NCBI GenBank assembly: GCA_049999765.1
Contig: JBNGIQ010009445.1
Location: 107,195-138,595, forward strand
Source of the DNA: Phaeoceros laevis
Taxonomy: Eukaryota; Anthocerotophyta; Anthocerotopsida; Notothyladales
Reading direction: 5' to 3'
Length of the DNA: 31,401 nucleotides
Shown one piece after another: positions 1-13,738 of the stretch (position 1 is its first letter; the number at the start of each line of letters is the position of its first letter). The translations under genes were made by a program, and so were the position numbers. The notes beneath the pieces are model-generated. The model was not told the origin of the DNA. It saw only the letters and a program-made list of their open reading frames with translations, and did no database searches.

Positions 1-1829
1 GGACATTACACAACCACAATTTTAACATTGTCCATTGAAAAGCCATTTGCAATGGATTCACAACAAACAATACGTGTGAGCTCCCTCCCAAACGACATTG
101 GGTACTTTGTTTATAGCCTTATGAGCCCGATATTTCTAACCCTCTTCCTAATGCTCTCTAGACATGTTATAAGTTGTAGTACCATGGGAGTGAATCTGCT
201 ATACAATATTCATTTCACCTCCTCCTTTACAACATATTCTATTTTTAGCTTCGACATGATAGTCGTACAAATTGCACTTCTTAAAGTCGTGGCTTCTAAT
301 ATATCATGGCACCATAGACTTGTGCTTGTTCCTCTTTGGGCCGCGAGTGTCCCTATGGCTTGGTCCAACCCTCTATTCTTTCTGCTCCTCTGGTCTGCCT
401 CCTCTGGGCTGGTGCACACAAGCAAGCGTTGGCTCGTCTATAGGCCCGGGCCATCGATTGTTACATTTTCCATTACCACTATCACCGCTACAGGTTCGTA
501 TTGGTTATTTAGGAGGTTGCTACATCTGCATTGCAACTGTCCCCATTGCTGTCAATTACTAACGACTAACATATTTTGTTGCTTTCATCATCTTTGCAGT
601 TATATGGATAGGGGATCTATATATTGTATTATTCTATTGCAACACAACGGTGAACTCCGTGGCTTTAATGTTCTTTTCCAGGTTATTTCCGTGGGTTATA
701 AGTGAATTACTCGCATTTTGCTTTTATGAACCCAACGATGTAGAGCTTGAAGCTCCACTACTGGTGTAATTAAAGATTTCTTATATCACGAGGAGGAGAT
801 GCTATAGATTGTCTGAAATCCTCCCAAATGTGAGCTCAAAACATGAGTGCAAACACATGAGCGCAAAACATGAGAGCTTAATCATTATATTACACTATGT
901 TAATATCTGACCTTCGTATTTAAAATATTAAATAATTATTTTTGCATACATATGCATTATTGTGTACCGGTCACATTCTTAATTTCTTAGCATGTCAAAG
1001 TGAGTGCTCTTTTTTTTTAATATGTTCTACTAAATCTAATCCCCTTTTTTTATTCATTCATGTTTTGATAATTTGATTCATGTCACAGCATCATAATCAT
1101 AATGTAGGCCCCTTGTTAAACATGAAATTTCATTCGTGTTTTTGATTCATGTCCAAGCCTCATAGTTTGGGAACAATCGCCCCTTCCTTTTCCTCTCTTC
1201 CACATTGACCATTCATTCATGTGCTTATTTAGGTTCAGCTGGTCATAATCTCATAAGTGCATACTCATTTGAATAGCTGACAAGTATATAAAGTTATAAA
1301 CCAACAACGACTGGGCTACAAATACTTCCTCTAAAAGAAGAAGAATTCCACAGGTAGTGCTTGAATCCTGCTCTAGTACGATGCTCTAATAGGGTGAAAA
1401 TTCTGGGATTGTGTCGCCTATGAGAAACGCCCGTATGGGTCTGGACGGGCCCTCTGTTGACGATAGCTCTAAAAAACCGCAGGGCAAGCTACTCCCACCT
1501 CTTGTCCCACTCGTTGGGTGGGACATATTCGCATACGCTCATGCTTGGTTCGTCCCTCATGGCCATGCGGTAAACCCCGTTTCGTGGAGCTCGGTTTGGC
1601 ACAACCGAGCGCCAACATAACTTGTCCCACACCTGAATAACGAGCGCCACGTATGTGTACGACAGACGACGTGGATGCATGACTAGGCGTGTATGCTGAT
1701 GGTGCGGCGGTGCTTGGAAGTTGGGATCATGCGTGAGGTAAACAACCTCCAGCCACGAGTCACGTATGGCCTCTAGAGATTGAAGCGCAGGATGCCAATG
1801 CCTGGCTTCACCGCCGCCTTGCAAAGAGA
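1..1829. other. AT-rich intergenic DNA, no convincing gene
   Basis: An open frame runs from about 52 to 705 on the plus strand. Its translation is hydrophobic, rich in Ser, Leu and Ile, and shows no domain I recognise, so I do not call it a gene. Positions 841-885 hold three imperfect copies of a short CATGAG-type unit. Small perfect stems occur at 1504-1524 (GTCCCAC/GTGGGAC) and 1589-1610 (GCTCGGTT/AACCGAGC with a 6-nt loop). The stretch nearest 1829 is probably the 3' untranslated region of the minus-strand gene that ends at 1830. I see nothing else with support. Confidence 0.5.
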
Positions 1830-4412
1830 CTATTCCAAAACAGCTCCGGTCATGAAAGCATGGTTGAGCACTGCTTCAGCTCTTGGTCTGCGGCGGTAGT
1901 CAGGGTTTAGCATCGCCTGCACACACGACCGACGACGGTGAGATCCAATTGAAGGCATTCTGAGTTCTTGTGGTCCAACCTTGGGTCATTTGAGCCCACC
2001 TGGAGCAGCTGCCAGCCAGCTCCATCATCCAAGTCGAGAAATTTCACTGCCTCAGTCAGCTGGTCATCTGCTGAAAAATACCTGCGACCACACAAGCTTT
2101 GATTAGCAGATGTTAATCGGCATTCTGCACCTGATAAAAGGAGTCACACATACACTTCACGACTTCTCACTCACTCTCTAGCTGCTGTTATATCGAGTCG
2201 GAATGTGGTTTCCAGCAGTCTCTGTAATGAAGGACCGTCAATGCTCCCAGGGGCACTGAAAGGTATGAACACCATGTATGCCATCAACAAGCCTCCTGCA
2301 TATCTGCAAAATGAGCGCTACTAGTCATGTTCATGCTTGTCTTACAAGAAGGAGCCCACTAACATGTAAGGCGCATCCAGGTTTATCGAGTCTGCACATG
2401 TCATCGGAAATGCCAAAAGCTTTTTTTTCAAGTGCCATCGAGGCTCCTGCTGATGCTGCTCTGCGCCACAGACTTTCTGATAGAGCCGCTGTTGCTGTTT
2501 CCACCATTCTGTCCTCTGAGTTTGGACCCCCCACTCGTCGGTCAAGCAGTCCACCAAATATGGCTTCATCACTGGACAATCCCTTCCAGCGGATTAGGCT
2601 ACGTGGTTGGTGCAAATGCCTGTCTGCTCACTTGACAATATGCTATTGCGTACTGAAAGAAGCAAGATGTACAAAAAATCTAGCACCCCCTCAGGAGGGT
2701 GGAGCCTATACACAGAAGAAAGAATTAATGTCTGCAATGCAGAAAATTTACCTCACATCTGCAGAAAAAGCCAGGTCCCGTAGCCGAGGAGCCAAAGACC
2801 TAACATCTCCCTCCTCCATGGTGCTGGATGAAGTTGCACAAAGAAAAACACAATTTATAACATTATTTGACTGTGTTATGATACAAGATGGTAAGATTTG
2901 ATGGACCCTCAAGCCCAAATTTAAGTAGTAAGGCGTTTTGCAGGTACTTTACAGGCAGTAAATGAACGGATGACGAGCAAGGGTCAGTTAAACACACTTG
3001 AGAACAACTGAGGCAGGTCCCAGGCTCTGGTGAAGTCGCCCACGAGAGTGCATGTAAGCTAAGCCATCGAAGACACCTCGGAGCAATTTAATTACAAAGT
3101 ACCGTCTCCGTTGAATGGGTCGGGTAGGATCAAAACGGTCCCAGAAGTCCCAATTACCCACAGCTCGCTTCTCAGCAGTTGCTTGACTGGCAGCTTTGGC
3201 ATAATCTGCAGCTGTTTTTCGCCCATCATCTCGAAACACAAGCCACTGTATTTTTGCACACAAAACACTATCAGAACCCAAGCCATGGGAGTAGCACCTC
3301 CAAACTACATTCTACAGACAGTCTGACAGCAAAATCTACCTGCTCTTTGGTTCGTGTCTGAAATCCACCAAGTAGATATGCCAGGTTGGGACAAAGGCCA
3401 TCCTCCGATTCCTGCACAGAGAGGATTTCGTGCAGTGCAAACTTCAGAAAAAAAACCTTGTGCCTTGAGGTAGGACAAGGACATGCTCAGGCTGCATACC
3501 TGAAGCACGGCGTGCGCAGCAAGCTCGTTGACAGCCATCACATCGGCGTCAGCTCCTCTCCTTGCCATTCCAGGATATGCCTGCTTGAAGGTAGACGACA
3601 CACGTTGAGCTCTCTCAAACAATCCACAACGAAGAAGGGCGATGGACACAGCAGAAGTACTACAGGGTGCCGGGTAACTAAAGCAACCCCCTAGAGTTCC
3701 GGTTCACCTTGAGCAGCACCCGTGTCCCCATTCGCGGACCTCGTAAAATTCGGCCAGCATACAACCTGCATGCAGGCTGAGACAACCTTCTATTAGTATA
3801 GAGGGTATGTTCAAAGCGTCAATGGCAGATTTCAAGAGTCTGCACACATCAAAGAAATCAAAGGGAGTGCGGAAGAGCCATGCCAATCACCTAATTTGCA
3901 CATCACCCTGACCAACTTCTTGCCCGCTCAGCCGTCCAACATCCCGTTCGTCCAATCCAACAGCTGCATTTTCCCCCAATCCCAATCCCGATCCATAACC
4001 ACTCCCAGGACCGTAGCTGCACATGGAGCCAAGAACAGCCCTGAGGAAACGAAAGTAGACAACAAGAGGGAAGGCCAAGGACTGTATGTCGGTAGTACCT
4101 TGAAATATTCATGTAACCAAATGTGCCAAGCATGTTTCCCATCTCAAAATCATCAGGGGAAAATTCCTCAATGGCGGAAGTCACAAGTAGCCTCCTGCTA
4201 CGGTTACACGGAAGGTAGCCGCAGCGTTGAGTGGCATTCATGGACCTGCTTGGAGCCCCTGAGAACAAGGAAGTTGGAGCAGATTGAGGCGCCGGGTGAA
4301 AGAAGCCGTGAATGCAGGCACAAGCTGAGTGGGACGCCGATGTGCCGGAGCAATAGCCTTGTACAGCAGTGGCAGCCGCGGTCACCATAGCCATAGCTGC
4401 TACTGCCAGCAT
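1830..4412 (-). CDS. Predicted plastid kinase-fold protein (pseudokinase), 11 exons
   Basis: I built this gene from canonical splice sites. Exons, in transcript order: 4412-4099, 4016-3891, 3765-3708, 3580-3500, 3411-3340, 3245-2998, 2823-2752, 2571-2398, 2303-2175, 2081-2000, 1916-1830. They join without a frame break into 480 residues. The N-terminus (about 75 residues, rich in Ala, Ser and Arg, few acidic) looks like a chloroplast transit peptide. The rest has a protein-kinase layout: a beta-3 lysine in VLLK (about K166), a helix-C glutamate in the VNEL stretch (about E185), and a helix-E segment GLAYMH. The catalytic loop reads LHQSLGPASVVLN instead of HRDxKxxN (about residues 288-300), and the DFG position reads DLAFS. 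Catalytic Asp and metal-binding Asp are therefore missing, which points to a pseudokinase. I recognise the pattern as a conserved plant plastid kinase-like family but cannot name an orthologue. Exon 1 could instead join at 4040, adding 8 residues with a 58-nt intron. Confidence 0.85.
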
Positions 4413-7370
<2,958 letters not shown>

Positions 7371-8093
7371 CTCCTTTTGTTTTAAGGTAAGCTGTCCCTA
7401 TTCATTCTTACGAGAATTCAAGGTCCACGACATGGTTCAAGAATCTGTGAAGGGAGCCCAGCAAGTGCATGTTCCTGTCTCCGTGACATATTTGATGCCT
7501 AGGGATCACAAGTGGCGGGCAACTGTGTCAATATCCTTTGTTTTTTGCTGACTAGCAATTTCCTTGCCTGTAACATTTTGATGCAGATCAGTAGTTTTAC
7601 TTTTGTAGGTGCTGAAGCCTAATAGCAGTCGCTGAATAGTTGTAGGAAAAACACTTCGCCCCTTTGCCTGAGGAGAGTGGACATTCTCCAGGGTAGCGAC
7701 TTTTCCTTCTGATTTTTATTAACGTCACTTGACCCTCAAGGGGTCAGCGATGGACATGATGTCGTGCAAGTTGTAAATCTAACCCTTTCCTGACACGATG
7801 GAGATTGTCCGACAACTGTGTGCTCTGGGGTCTGTGGACCTGTTTGGCATAATCAAACCGTGGATGGGGGGTCTGCTTCTTGTGTTGGGCAACGTCGCGT
7901 CGGGAATGGCGGGAGATTCAAGCAGCCGAAGCTTTATCGGATACAGAGTGCCTAGGTGTCGACGGTCGACCTTATGACCAAACTTGCGACGGACGTAATG
8001 CAGTTACGAACAGCGTTCAAAACGGCTGGTATGAGCACAGTACGTGTTAGGCCTTGTAGTAACGCACACCCAAAGTCTGAGACCAATTACACT

Positions 8094-8160
8094 CCCCACG
8101 TGGTGTAGCAATTAGCCAGGATCAAAGATCAGCGCCAAGATTCAAATCAACTACAGCGGC
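8094..8160 (+). repeat. Possible SINE head (A box and B box)
   Basis: TGGTGTAGCAA at 8101-8111 resembles the RNA polymerase III A box, and GATTCAAATCA at 8139-8149 resembles the B box. Their spacing of about 28 nt suits a tRNA-derived SINE. No T-arm or acceptor stem can be folded, so it is not a tRNA gene. Element ends and target-site duplications were not found. Confidence 0.3.
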
Positions 8161-8769
8161 CACTCAGCATTAGGCCTCCCAATGGCTCGCCTAGCGGGTA
8201 GACTCGCAGACGCATACTCACGCGTTGCTCTTTACTAAGTGAGCAAGATACAAGCTTCGCTCATATGAGCTATGGCTTCCGCGGCCAGCTCCTCGCGAGT
8301 ACAAAAAGCTTGAGATTGAGACCAAGTGTAAGACTAAGACTGTCTTCCTCAAAGACAATAATCCCTTCTAAGCCAGGTTTAATCCTCTAAGTAGAATCTA
8401 GGAACTATTTAGAATGTAACAGGGAAGTTTCCTCATCGATGCAGAACTTCTAGAATTTATGCAGAACTTCCGGTTCAAGTCCTAGTTACCTTATTTACCC
8501 GGATAGCTTCTTAGAATTTATAGTGCTTGTTACTTTGTGGATAATACTCTTGACATAATAATACAATTTAGATAATTGTCGACATCAGTATGATTATGGA
8601 TTAGACGTCCTCTGAGCATAAGAAGCTGCCCGGGATGAACGGATGAACACATCGCTAATCACATACAACGATTATCTGTCACGTCTCACTATCTCACGTA
8701 CCAAGGAACCAAGGCACCTTGAATTAGTGAATTAGTGGAGGTGAAACATGGAAACCAACGTATCCGGCT

Positions 8770-8827
8770 GCTTGCTTCCAATGCGTTGCACATGTTAGAA
8801 GACATCCCGCAACGCGTTGGAAGCAGC
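8770..8827. repeat. Imperfect 19-bp inverted repeat
   Basis: The left arm 8770-8789 (GCTTGCTTCCAATGCGTTGC) and right arm 8809-8827 (GCAACGCGTTGGAAGCAGC) pair over 19 bp with one mismatch and one bulged base, around a 19-nt loop. It lies about 170 bp beyond the PPR stop codon. It could be a transposon remnant or a structured element in the PPR 3' region. Confidence 0.7.
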
Positions 8828-8998
8828 ATACATTCCCAGTCGACAGTAACCCAGCAGTAGGTTTGCTTTCTCCATGTTCTACTAGGTTTGTTTTCCTCCA
8901 GGTTCAACCATATCTCCGTCTGGTTCTACAGCACAATATGCAGACATAGCTGCAAGATAATAGCCCTTCACGCTAACAGCTAGCAGAGGAAAGGTCCC

Positions 8999-11900
8999 TT
9001 AAGGCCTACCCCCACAACAACAAGACCCATCCATGAAACAGTGGACACGGTGTGCATCTCTTACAATAATCTCCCTTTTTTCAATCCTTGACAAGATCTC
9101 CGTGGAGCTGTGACAGTCGCCACACATGCGCAGATTCTTGGTGATCAGCAGAGGTGTCCCATCTGGAGTGTTCAAGAGACCATATGCCAATGCTAGCTTC
9201 TCAGCATGTCCACACAGGTCATCTTCCTTCTCCTTCTCAGACACACTCTTCAGCACCAGCTCCGTGCGAGGCACATGGCCTCCTTCCTCTTTCAACCTAA
9301 TATTTGTACTCAGGACCTTAGATGAGATGTCTCCCCTTTCTTCACCCACAACAAATGTATGTACATGCCTGTCTACCTCAATGCCTGCAACTGCAGGCTT
9401 CTTACTAGCTCCTGCCAGCTTCCTCAACCTTTCAATCCTCTCTACATCTGACCATCTACCAGCATCTGCATAAATATTTCCCATAACCACGAATGCACCT
9501 GCATTTTTGGGATCTGATCTCACCAGACTGTCAAAACACCGTTGTCCCCGCTCTATATCGCCATGACTTCTGCAGGCACTCAGCAAAGACATGACTCCAA
9601 CATCATTACTGTCAGAACACAGCAATGTTCTCTCCGCCTCTTCCAAGTTCCCTGCTCGCCCAAGTAGATCAACCATGCAATTGTAATGCTCGGTGGTGGG
9701 CACAATGCCCTGTTCTTCCACCAAATCCTTAAAGAACCGCTGACCCTCCTCTACGAGGCCCTCATGACTGCAAGCTACGAGAAGGCAAGTCAAAGTAGTC
9801 TCGTTAGCCTGGACACCATCCTGCATCATCTCCTGAAAACATTCTATTGCCTTCTGGCTATTACTACTCTGACCAAGGCCATTTATCATCACAGTCCAAG
9901 TGACTACATCCCTTGTGAGCAAACTGTCAAACACCCTGCGTGCATCTTCCAGTTTACCACATTTTGCATACATATTGACGAGGGAGTTGCCTACAAATAC
10001 GTTAGACTCTAGTCCCCTTTCTAGAATCTGTGAATGGAGCTGTTTTCCTTGTGCTATAGCTCCAACTGCTGTGCATGCCTTCAAGAGGCAAGCAAACGTA
10101 ACAGGGTCAGCTACAATCATGCCTTCATGCTCTATCCTTTCATAAAGACGAAGTGCTTCTTTACCATCCTCATGCTCTGCATATGCAGCTATCATGGCTG
10201 TCCATGTCACCACATCCTTTGTCGGCAAACTGTCAAACACACTGCGGGCATCCTCTAAACTGCCACATTTGGCATACATGTTCACGAGGGAGTTGCCCAC
10301 AACAACGTCAGACTCTAGCCCTTTTTCCAGAATCTTTGAGTGGAGCTGCCTTCCTTGTGCTAAAGCTCCCACCCCTACGCATGCCTTGAGAAGGCAAGTA
10401 TATGTTACAGAGTCAGGTGGAATTATGCCTTGCTGTTCCATCTTATCATAAAGATGAAACGCTTCTTGACCTTGTTCATGCTCAGCATATCCACCTATCA
10501 TCGCATTCCATGTAACAACATCCCTTGTTGATGAACCGTCAAAAACCCTGCGGGCATCATCCAACCTCCCACATTTCGCATACATGTTCACAAGGCAGTT
10601 GCCCACAACCACGTCAGAATCTAGACCCCTTTCAAGAATCGCTGAATGAAGCTTTTTTCCTTGAACTAGAGCTCCAACCGATGTGCAGGCTTTCAGAAGG
10701 CAAGCAAATGTTACGCTGTTAGCTGCTATCATGCCTTGCTGCTCCATTTCCGAATAAAGAAATATGGCTTCTTGACTGTGCCCATGCTCAGCATACCCTG
10801 CTATCATCGTATTCCACGTCACTACATCCTTTTTGGGCAAACTCTCAAACACCTTACGTGCATCTTCAAGAGCGCCACATTTGGAATACATATTAACGAC
10901 AGAGTTGCCCACAACTATGTCAGACTCCAGACGCCTTTCTCTAATCTTTGCATGGAGCCGCTTTCCTCGTACTAAGGCCCCAATTCCTGTGCATGCCTTC
11001 AGCAAGCAAGTATAAGTCACAGAGTCAGCTACAATAATTCCATGCTCCTCCATTTTGTCATACAGGGTAAGGGCTTCTTCACTGTGCTCATGCTCAGCAT
11101 ATCCAGATATCATTGCATTCCACGTTACTAGATCCTTCACCACTAGACTGTCAAAAACAGTGCGGGCATCTTCTAGCCTGCCACATTTGGCATACATACT
11201 TACGAGGCAGTTGCCCACAAAAATGTCGGATTCCAGTCCTCTGTCTAGAATCTTTAAGTGGAGCTGCTTCCCTTGTATGAAAGCCCTGATCGACGTGCAG
11301 GCCTTGAGAAGGCAAGCGAAAGTAAAACTGTTAGCTACAATGCTGCATTGCTGCTCCATCTTCTCATACAGGAAAAGAGCTTCTTGACTGTGCTCATGGT
11401 CAGCATATCCAGCTATCATCGCATTCCACGTGCCCACATCCTTTCTGGGCAAACTGTCAAAAACCCTGCGGGCATCTTCCAACCTGCCCCATTTAGCATA
11501 CATATTCACAAGGGAGTTGCCAACTAATATGTCCGTTTCCAGTCCTAGGTCTAGAATCTTTGAATGCAGTTGTTTTCCTTGTACTGTAGCTCCAGCTCCT
11601 CCACAAGCCTTTAGAAGCCATGCGAATGTGATGCCGTTAGCTACAGTGACGCCTTGCTGCTCCATCTTCTCGTACAAAGAAATGGCTTCTTCACAGTGTT
11701 CATGCTCCGCATATCCAACTATCATTGTGTTCCAGGTCACTACATCCTTTGTGCGCAAGCTGTCAAAGACCCTGCGGGCATCTTCCAACTTGCCGAATTT
11801 TGCATACATATTCACAAGCGAGTTGCCCACAAAAATGTCAGATTCCAGTCCTTTTTCCAGAATCTTTAAGTGCAGCTGCTCTCCTTGTACTAAAGCTCCG

Positions 11901-13168
11901 GCACCTGTGCATGCCTTCAGAAGGCAGGAAAACGTAACAGAGTCAGCTAGCAGCATGCTTTGCTGCTCCATCTTCTCATAAAGGCCAAGGGCCTCTTGAC
12001 CGAGGCCGTGCTCAGCATATCCAGCTATCATGGCATTCCATGTCACCACATTCCTTCTGGGTAAGCTGTCAAACACGCTGCGTGCATCATCCAGCCTGCC
12101 ACATTTTGCATACATATTAATGAGGCAAGTGGCCACAACTACGTCAGTACCAAACCCCCTTTCCCGGACCTGTGAGTGGAGGTGCTTTCCTTTGGCTAAA
12201 GCCCCAACCCCTGCGCATGCCTTCACGAGGCAAGCAAACGTAACACGGTCAGATACAATCATGCCTTCCTGCTCCATCTTTTCATGAAGAGAAAGGGCTT
12301 CTAGACAATGCTCATGCTCAGCATATCCATTTATCATGGCATTCCATGACACCACATCCCTTTTGGGCAAACTGTCAAACACCCTGCGAGCATCTTCCAA
12401 CCTGCCACATTTGGCGTACATATCAACCAAGCAATTCCAAACAAACAAGTCGGGCTGAATGCCGCTCTCCAGCACATCAATATGCACTTGTCTGCCAGAT
12501 TTCAAGTCTTTCGCAATGGCACAAGCTTGCAGGGCTGCCACAAAAACATGACAGTCGGGCTGCACACTTGAGCTGCTCATCTGATGATACAGTTTGATGG
12601 CGTGCTTTGCTTCCCCGTGCTTACCATGTGCAGATATTATAGAAGACCAGGTGAAAACATCCGGTGTGGCAACCCTGGTGAAGACTTCCATGGCTTGCTG
12701 CAATCTGCCTTGAGAAGCATACATGCGTATGGTGTGGTTGCTCAAGAGTGTGCTGGAGTCGTACCCAACTTTCACAATCAGATTGTGTACACGTTGTCCG
12801 AGAACCACATCTTTGTGAGCAGCACATCGCTTAAGGGCACCGCAAAAGAGTGAGATGGGAATACAAGAACCTGCCTGCACCTCAAGGTCCAGGGCGTCCA
12901 CAGCTTTGCTGAGCTGCCCCGTCTCAAGTAGTTTGCTCGCGGAACTTTCAGCCCTTATGTCCCTTCGGCCCAAAGCGGCTGGCTCAGCATCCACCCAAGC
13001 AGGCTTCCAGAACCTAGTGGAGCTGGTTGAGGGAGGCGGGCTGCCAGAGTCGGACTCGCAGCAGGGTTGAAATGGGGAGCAAGTATGAGTAGCCAATGTT
13101 GGATGCGCAGTAGGTGGCGTAGCATCTGGCAGAGCAAGAGGCACGTACGGAGCAGCTCGAAGCAGCAT
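8999..13168 (-). CDS. PLS-class PPR protein with DYW:KP/GRP domain, candidate organellar RNA editing factor
   Basis: One uninterrupted 1389-codon frame starts at an ATG at 13168. After an N-terminal region of about 80 residues that could be an organelle presequence come about ten PLS triplets of 101 residues; the L motifs (ALKRC, ALQAC, LVKAC, LLKAC) recur from about residue 111 to 1121. E1/E2-like motifs follow, then a DYW-type deaminase domain: HAE (1321-1323) with the presumed catalytic Glu, CGDC (1349-1352), and the second zinc site HCF...CCC (1376-1385). Two features depart from the usual DYW domain. The PG-box position reads KKPAVAGIEV (KP at about 1257-1258), and the protein ends in CGGRP rather than CGDYW. 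Both are hallmarks, from family knowledge, of the DYW:KP class linked with U-to-C editing. PPR motifs bind single-stranded RNA in plastids or mitochondria by a two-residue code. No lesion is seen. Absence of introns is usual for PPR genes. Confidence 0.95.
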   Translation of the reverse strand: MLLRAAPYVPLALPDATPPTAHPTLATHTCSPFQPCCESDSGSPPPSTSSTRFWKPAWVDAEPAALGRRDIRAESSASKLLETGQLSKAVDALDLEVQAGSCIPISLFCGALKRCAAHKDVVLGQRVHNLIVKVGYDSSTLLSNHTIRMYASQGRLQQAMEVFTRVATPDVFTWSSIISAHGKHGEAKHAIKLYHQMSSSSVQPDCHVFVAALQACAIAKDLKSGRQVHIDVLESGIQPDLFVWNCLVDMYAKCGRLEDARRVFDSLPKRDVVSWNAMINGYAEHEHCLEALSLHEKMEQEGMIVSDRVTFACLVKACAGVGALAKGKHLHSQVRERGFGTDVVVATCLINMYAKCGRLDDARSVFDSLPRRNVVTWNAMIAGYAEHGLGQEALGLYEKMEQQSMLLADSVTFSCLLKACTGAGALVQGEQLHLKILEKGLESDIFVGNSLVNMYAKFGKLEDARRVFDSLRTKDVVTWNTMIVGYAEHEHCEEAISLYEKMEQQGVTVANGITFAWLLKACGGAGATVQGKQLHSKILDLGLETDILVGNSLVNMYAKWGRLEDARRVFDSLPRKDVGTWNAMIAGYADHEHSQEALFLYEKMEQQCSIVANSFTFACLLKACTSIRAFIQGKQLHLKILDRGLESDIFVGNCLVSMYAKCGRLEDARTVFDSLVVKDLVTWNAMISGYAEHEHSEEALTLYDKMEEHGIIVADSVTYTCLLKACTGIGALVRGKRLHAKIRERRLESDIVVGNSVVNMYSKCGALEDARKVFESLPKKDVVTWNTMIAGYAEHGHSQEAIFLYSEMEQQGMIAANSVTFACLLKACTSVGALVQGKKLHSAILERGLDSDVVVGNCLVNMYAKCGRLDDARRVFDGSSTRDVVTWNAMIGGYAEHEQGQEAFHLYDKMEQQGIIPPDSVTYTCLLKACVGVGALAQGRQLHSKILEKGLESDVVVGNSLVNMYAKCGSLEDARSVFDSLPTKDVVTWTAMIAAYAEHEDGKEALRLYERIEHEGMIVADPVTFACLLKACTAVGAIAQGKQLHSQILERGLESNVFVGNSLVNMYAKCGKLEDARRVFDSLLTRDVVTWTVMINGLGQSSNSQKAIECFQEMMQDGVQANETTLTCLLVACSHEGLVEEGQRFFKDLVEEQGIVPTTEHYNCMVDLLGRAGNLEEAERTLLCSDSNDVGVMSLLSACRSHGDIERGQRCFDSLVRSDPKNAGAFVVMGNIYADAGRWSDVERIERLRKLAGASKKPAVAGIEVDRHVHTFVVGEERGDISSKVLSTNIRLKEEGGHVPRTELVLKSVSEKEKEDDLCGHAEKLALAYGLLNTPDGTPLLITKNLRMCGDCHSSTEILSRIEKREIIVRDAHRVHCFMDGSCCCGGRP
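9808..12838 (-). repeat. About ten tandem 303-bp repeats encoding PLS triplets
   Basis: Within the PPR gene the unit encoding one P, one L and one S motif recurs every 101 codons. The central copies (about 9850-12400) are strikingly alike, each with versions of VVTWNAMIAGYAEH, the LLKAC block, GKQLHSKI, LESDIFVGN and LVNMYAKCGRLEDA. Outer copies are more diverged. This suggests growth by unequal crossing-over or gene conversion. Such a region is prone to copy-number change and assembly collapse. Confidence 0.9.
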
Positions 13169-13738
13169 TGCGGGCGGCCCAGCAGTGGAGGGCAGGAGGC
13201 ACTTCTCAAGGCTCCAAACCGGAGTTCTATGTGGGGAAGCGCGAGGCCAGCCAAGGCCACATGCGACGCCTCTGCCAGATCGACAGGTTCACCTCACGAG
13301 ACTGTTGGTGAAAAAGCAGTGCCATGATGTGGGTTTGTTGGGTAGATCCGAAGCAGCATTGATCTGGCCTTCGGAAGGCGTTCTGCCTACGAGGTCATGT
13401 TCATGGGCATCCAGATACCCCCTGGAAGTCTACTGTCCGTCCCAGCAAGGCGAGTTAGGCATAGGACAGACTTGGTAAGGTCATCTCATGTATGAGATCC
13501 TCCCTCGAGCTCAAGCTTGTGGTGTTGTTACAATTTAGTGAGACGACGCATGCACAGTGAACTAGTGACGAATACTGTACGCGTCTGTACGAAACAAGCC
13601 TGCGAGAGGGGATCGCAAATAAGTAGTAAGGGATAAGGCGAACTGAATGTTCGTCGAAAACTCCCGAACCACAGGACCTGAGGAAAGGACGTTATCCCTT
13701 CCTTCCGCATTGGCGACCTTCGTGCCCCGTTTGCAGCC
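13169..13738. promoter_or_regulatory. Divergent promoter region between PPR and uL2 genes
   Basis: These 570 bases separate two genes for organellar gene expression transcribed away from each other, starting at 13168 (minus) and 13739 (plus). Both promoters and 5' leaders must lie here. Overlapping open frames in the interval have no recognisable product. No core promoter element is clear by eye. Confidence 0.5.

Larger units (their letters stand above)
7371..8998. other. Intergenic: ROP 3' region and possible retroelement debris
   Basis: Just after the ROP stop, a good donor GTAAGC at 7387 and an acceptor ATGCAG ending at 7586 could form a 200-nt 3'UTR intron; this is inference. From about 8000 to 8600 the DNA has no coding signal and carries a tRNA-promoter-like A box/B box pair (listed separately) and short repeats of a CAGAACTTC motif. 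A hairpin at 8770-8827 is listed separately. At 8857-8906 two imperfect 25-bp tandem copies of a TAGGTTTG-containing unit lie just downstream of the PPR stop. Confidence 0.4.

Noticed and set aside
28-705. 225-codon open frame at the window start
   Set aside because: It opens at a TTG, with the first ATG at 52. The product is hydrophobic without any recognisable domain, and the frame could arise by chance.
8101-8160. tRNA gene suggested by A and B box matches
   Set aside because: No T-arm or acceptor stem can be formed; kept only as a possible SINE head.
9126-12853. Many plus-strand open frames opposite the PPR gene
   Set aside because: They are antisense shadows that recur with the 303-bp repeat and have no independent features.
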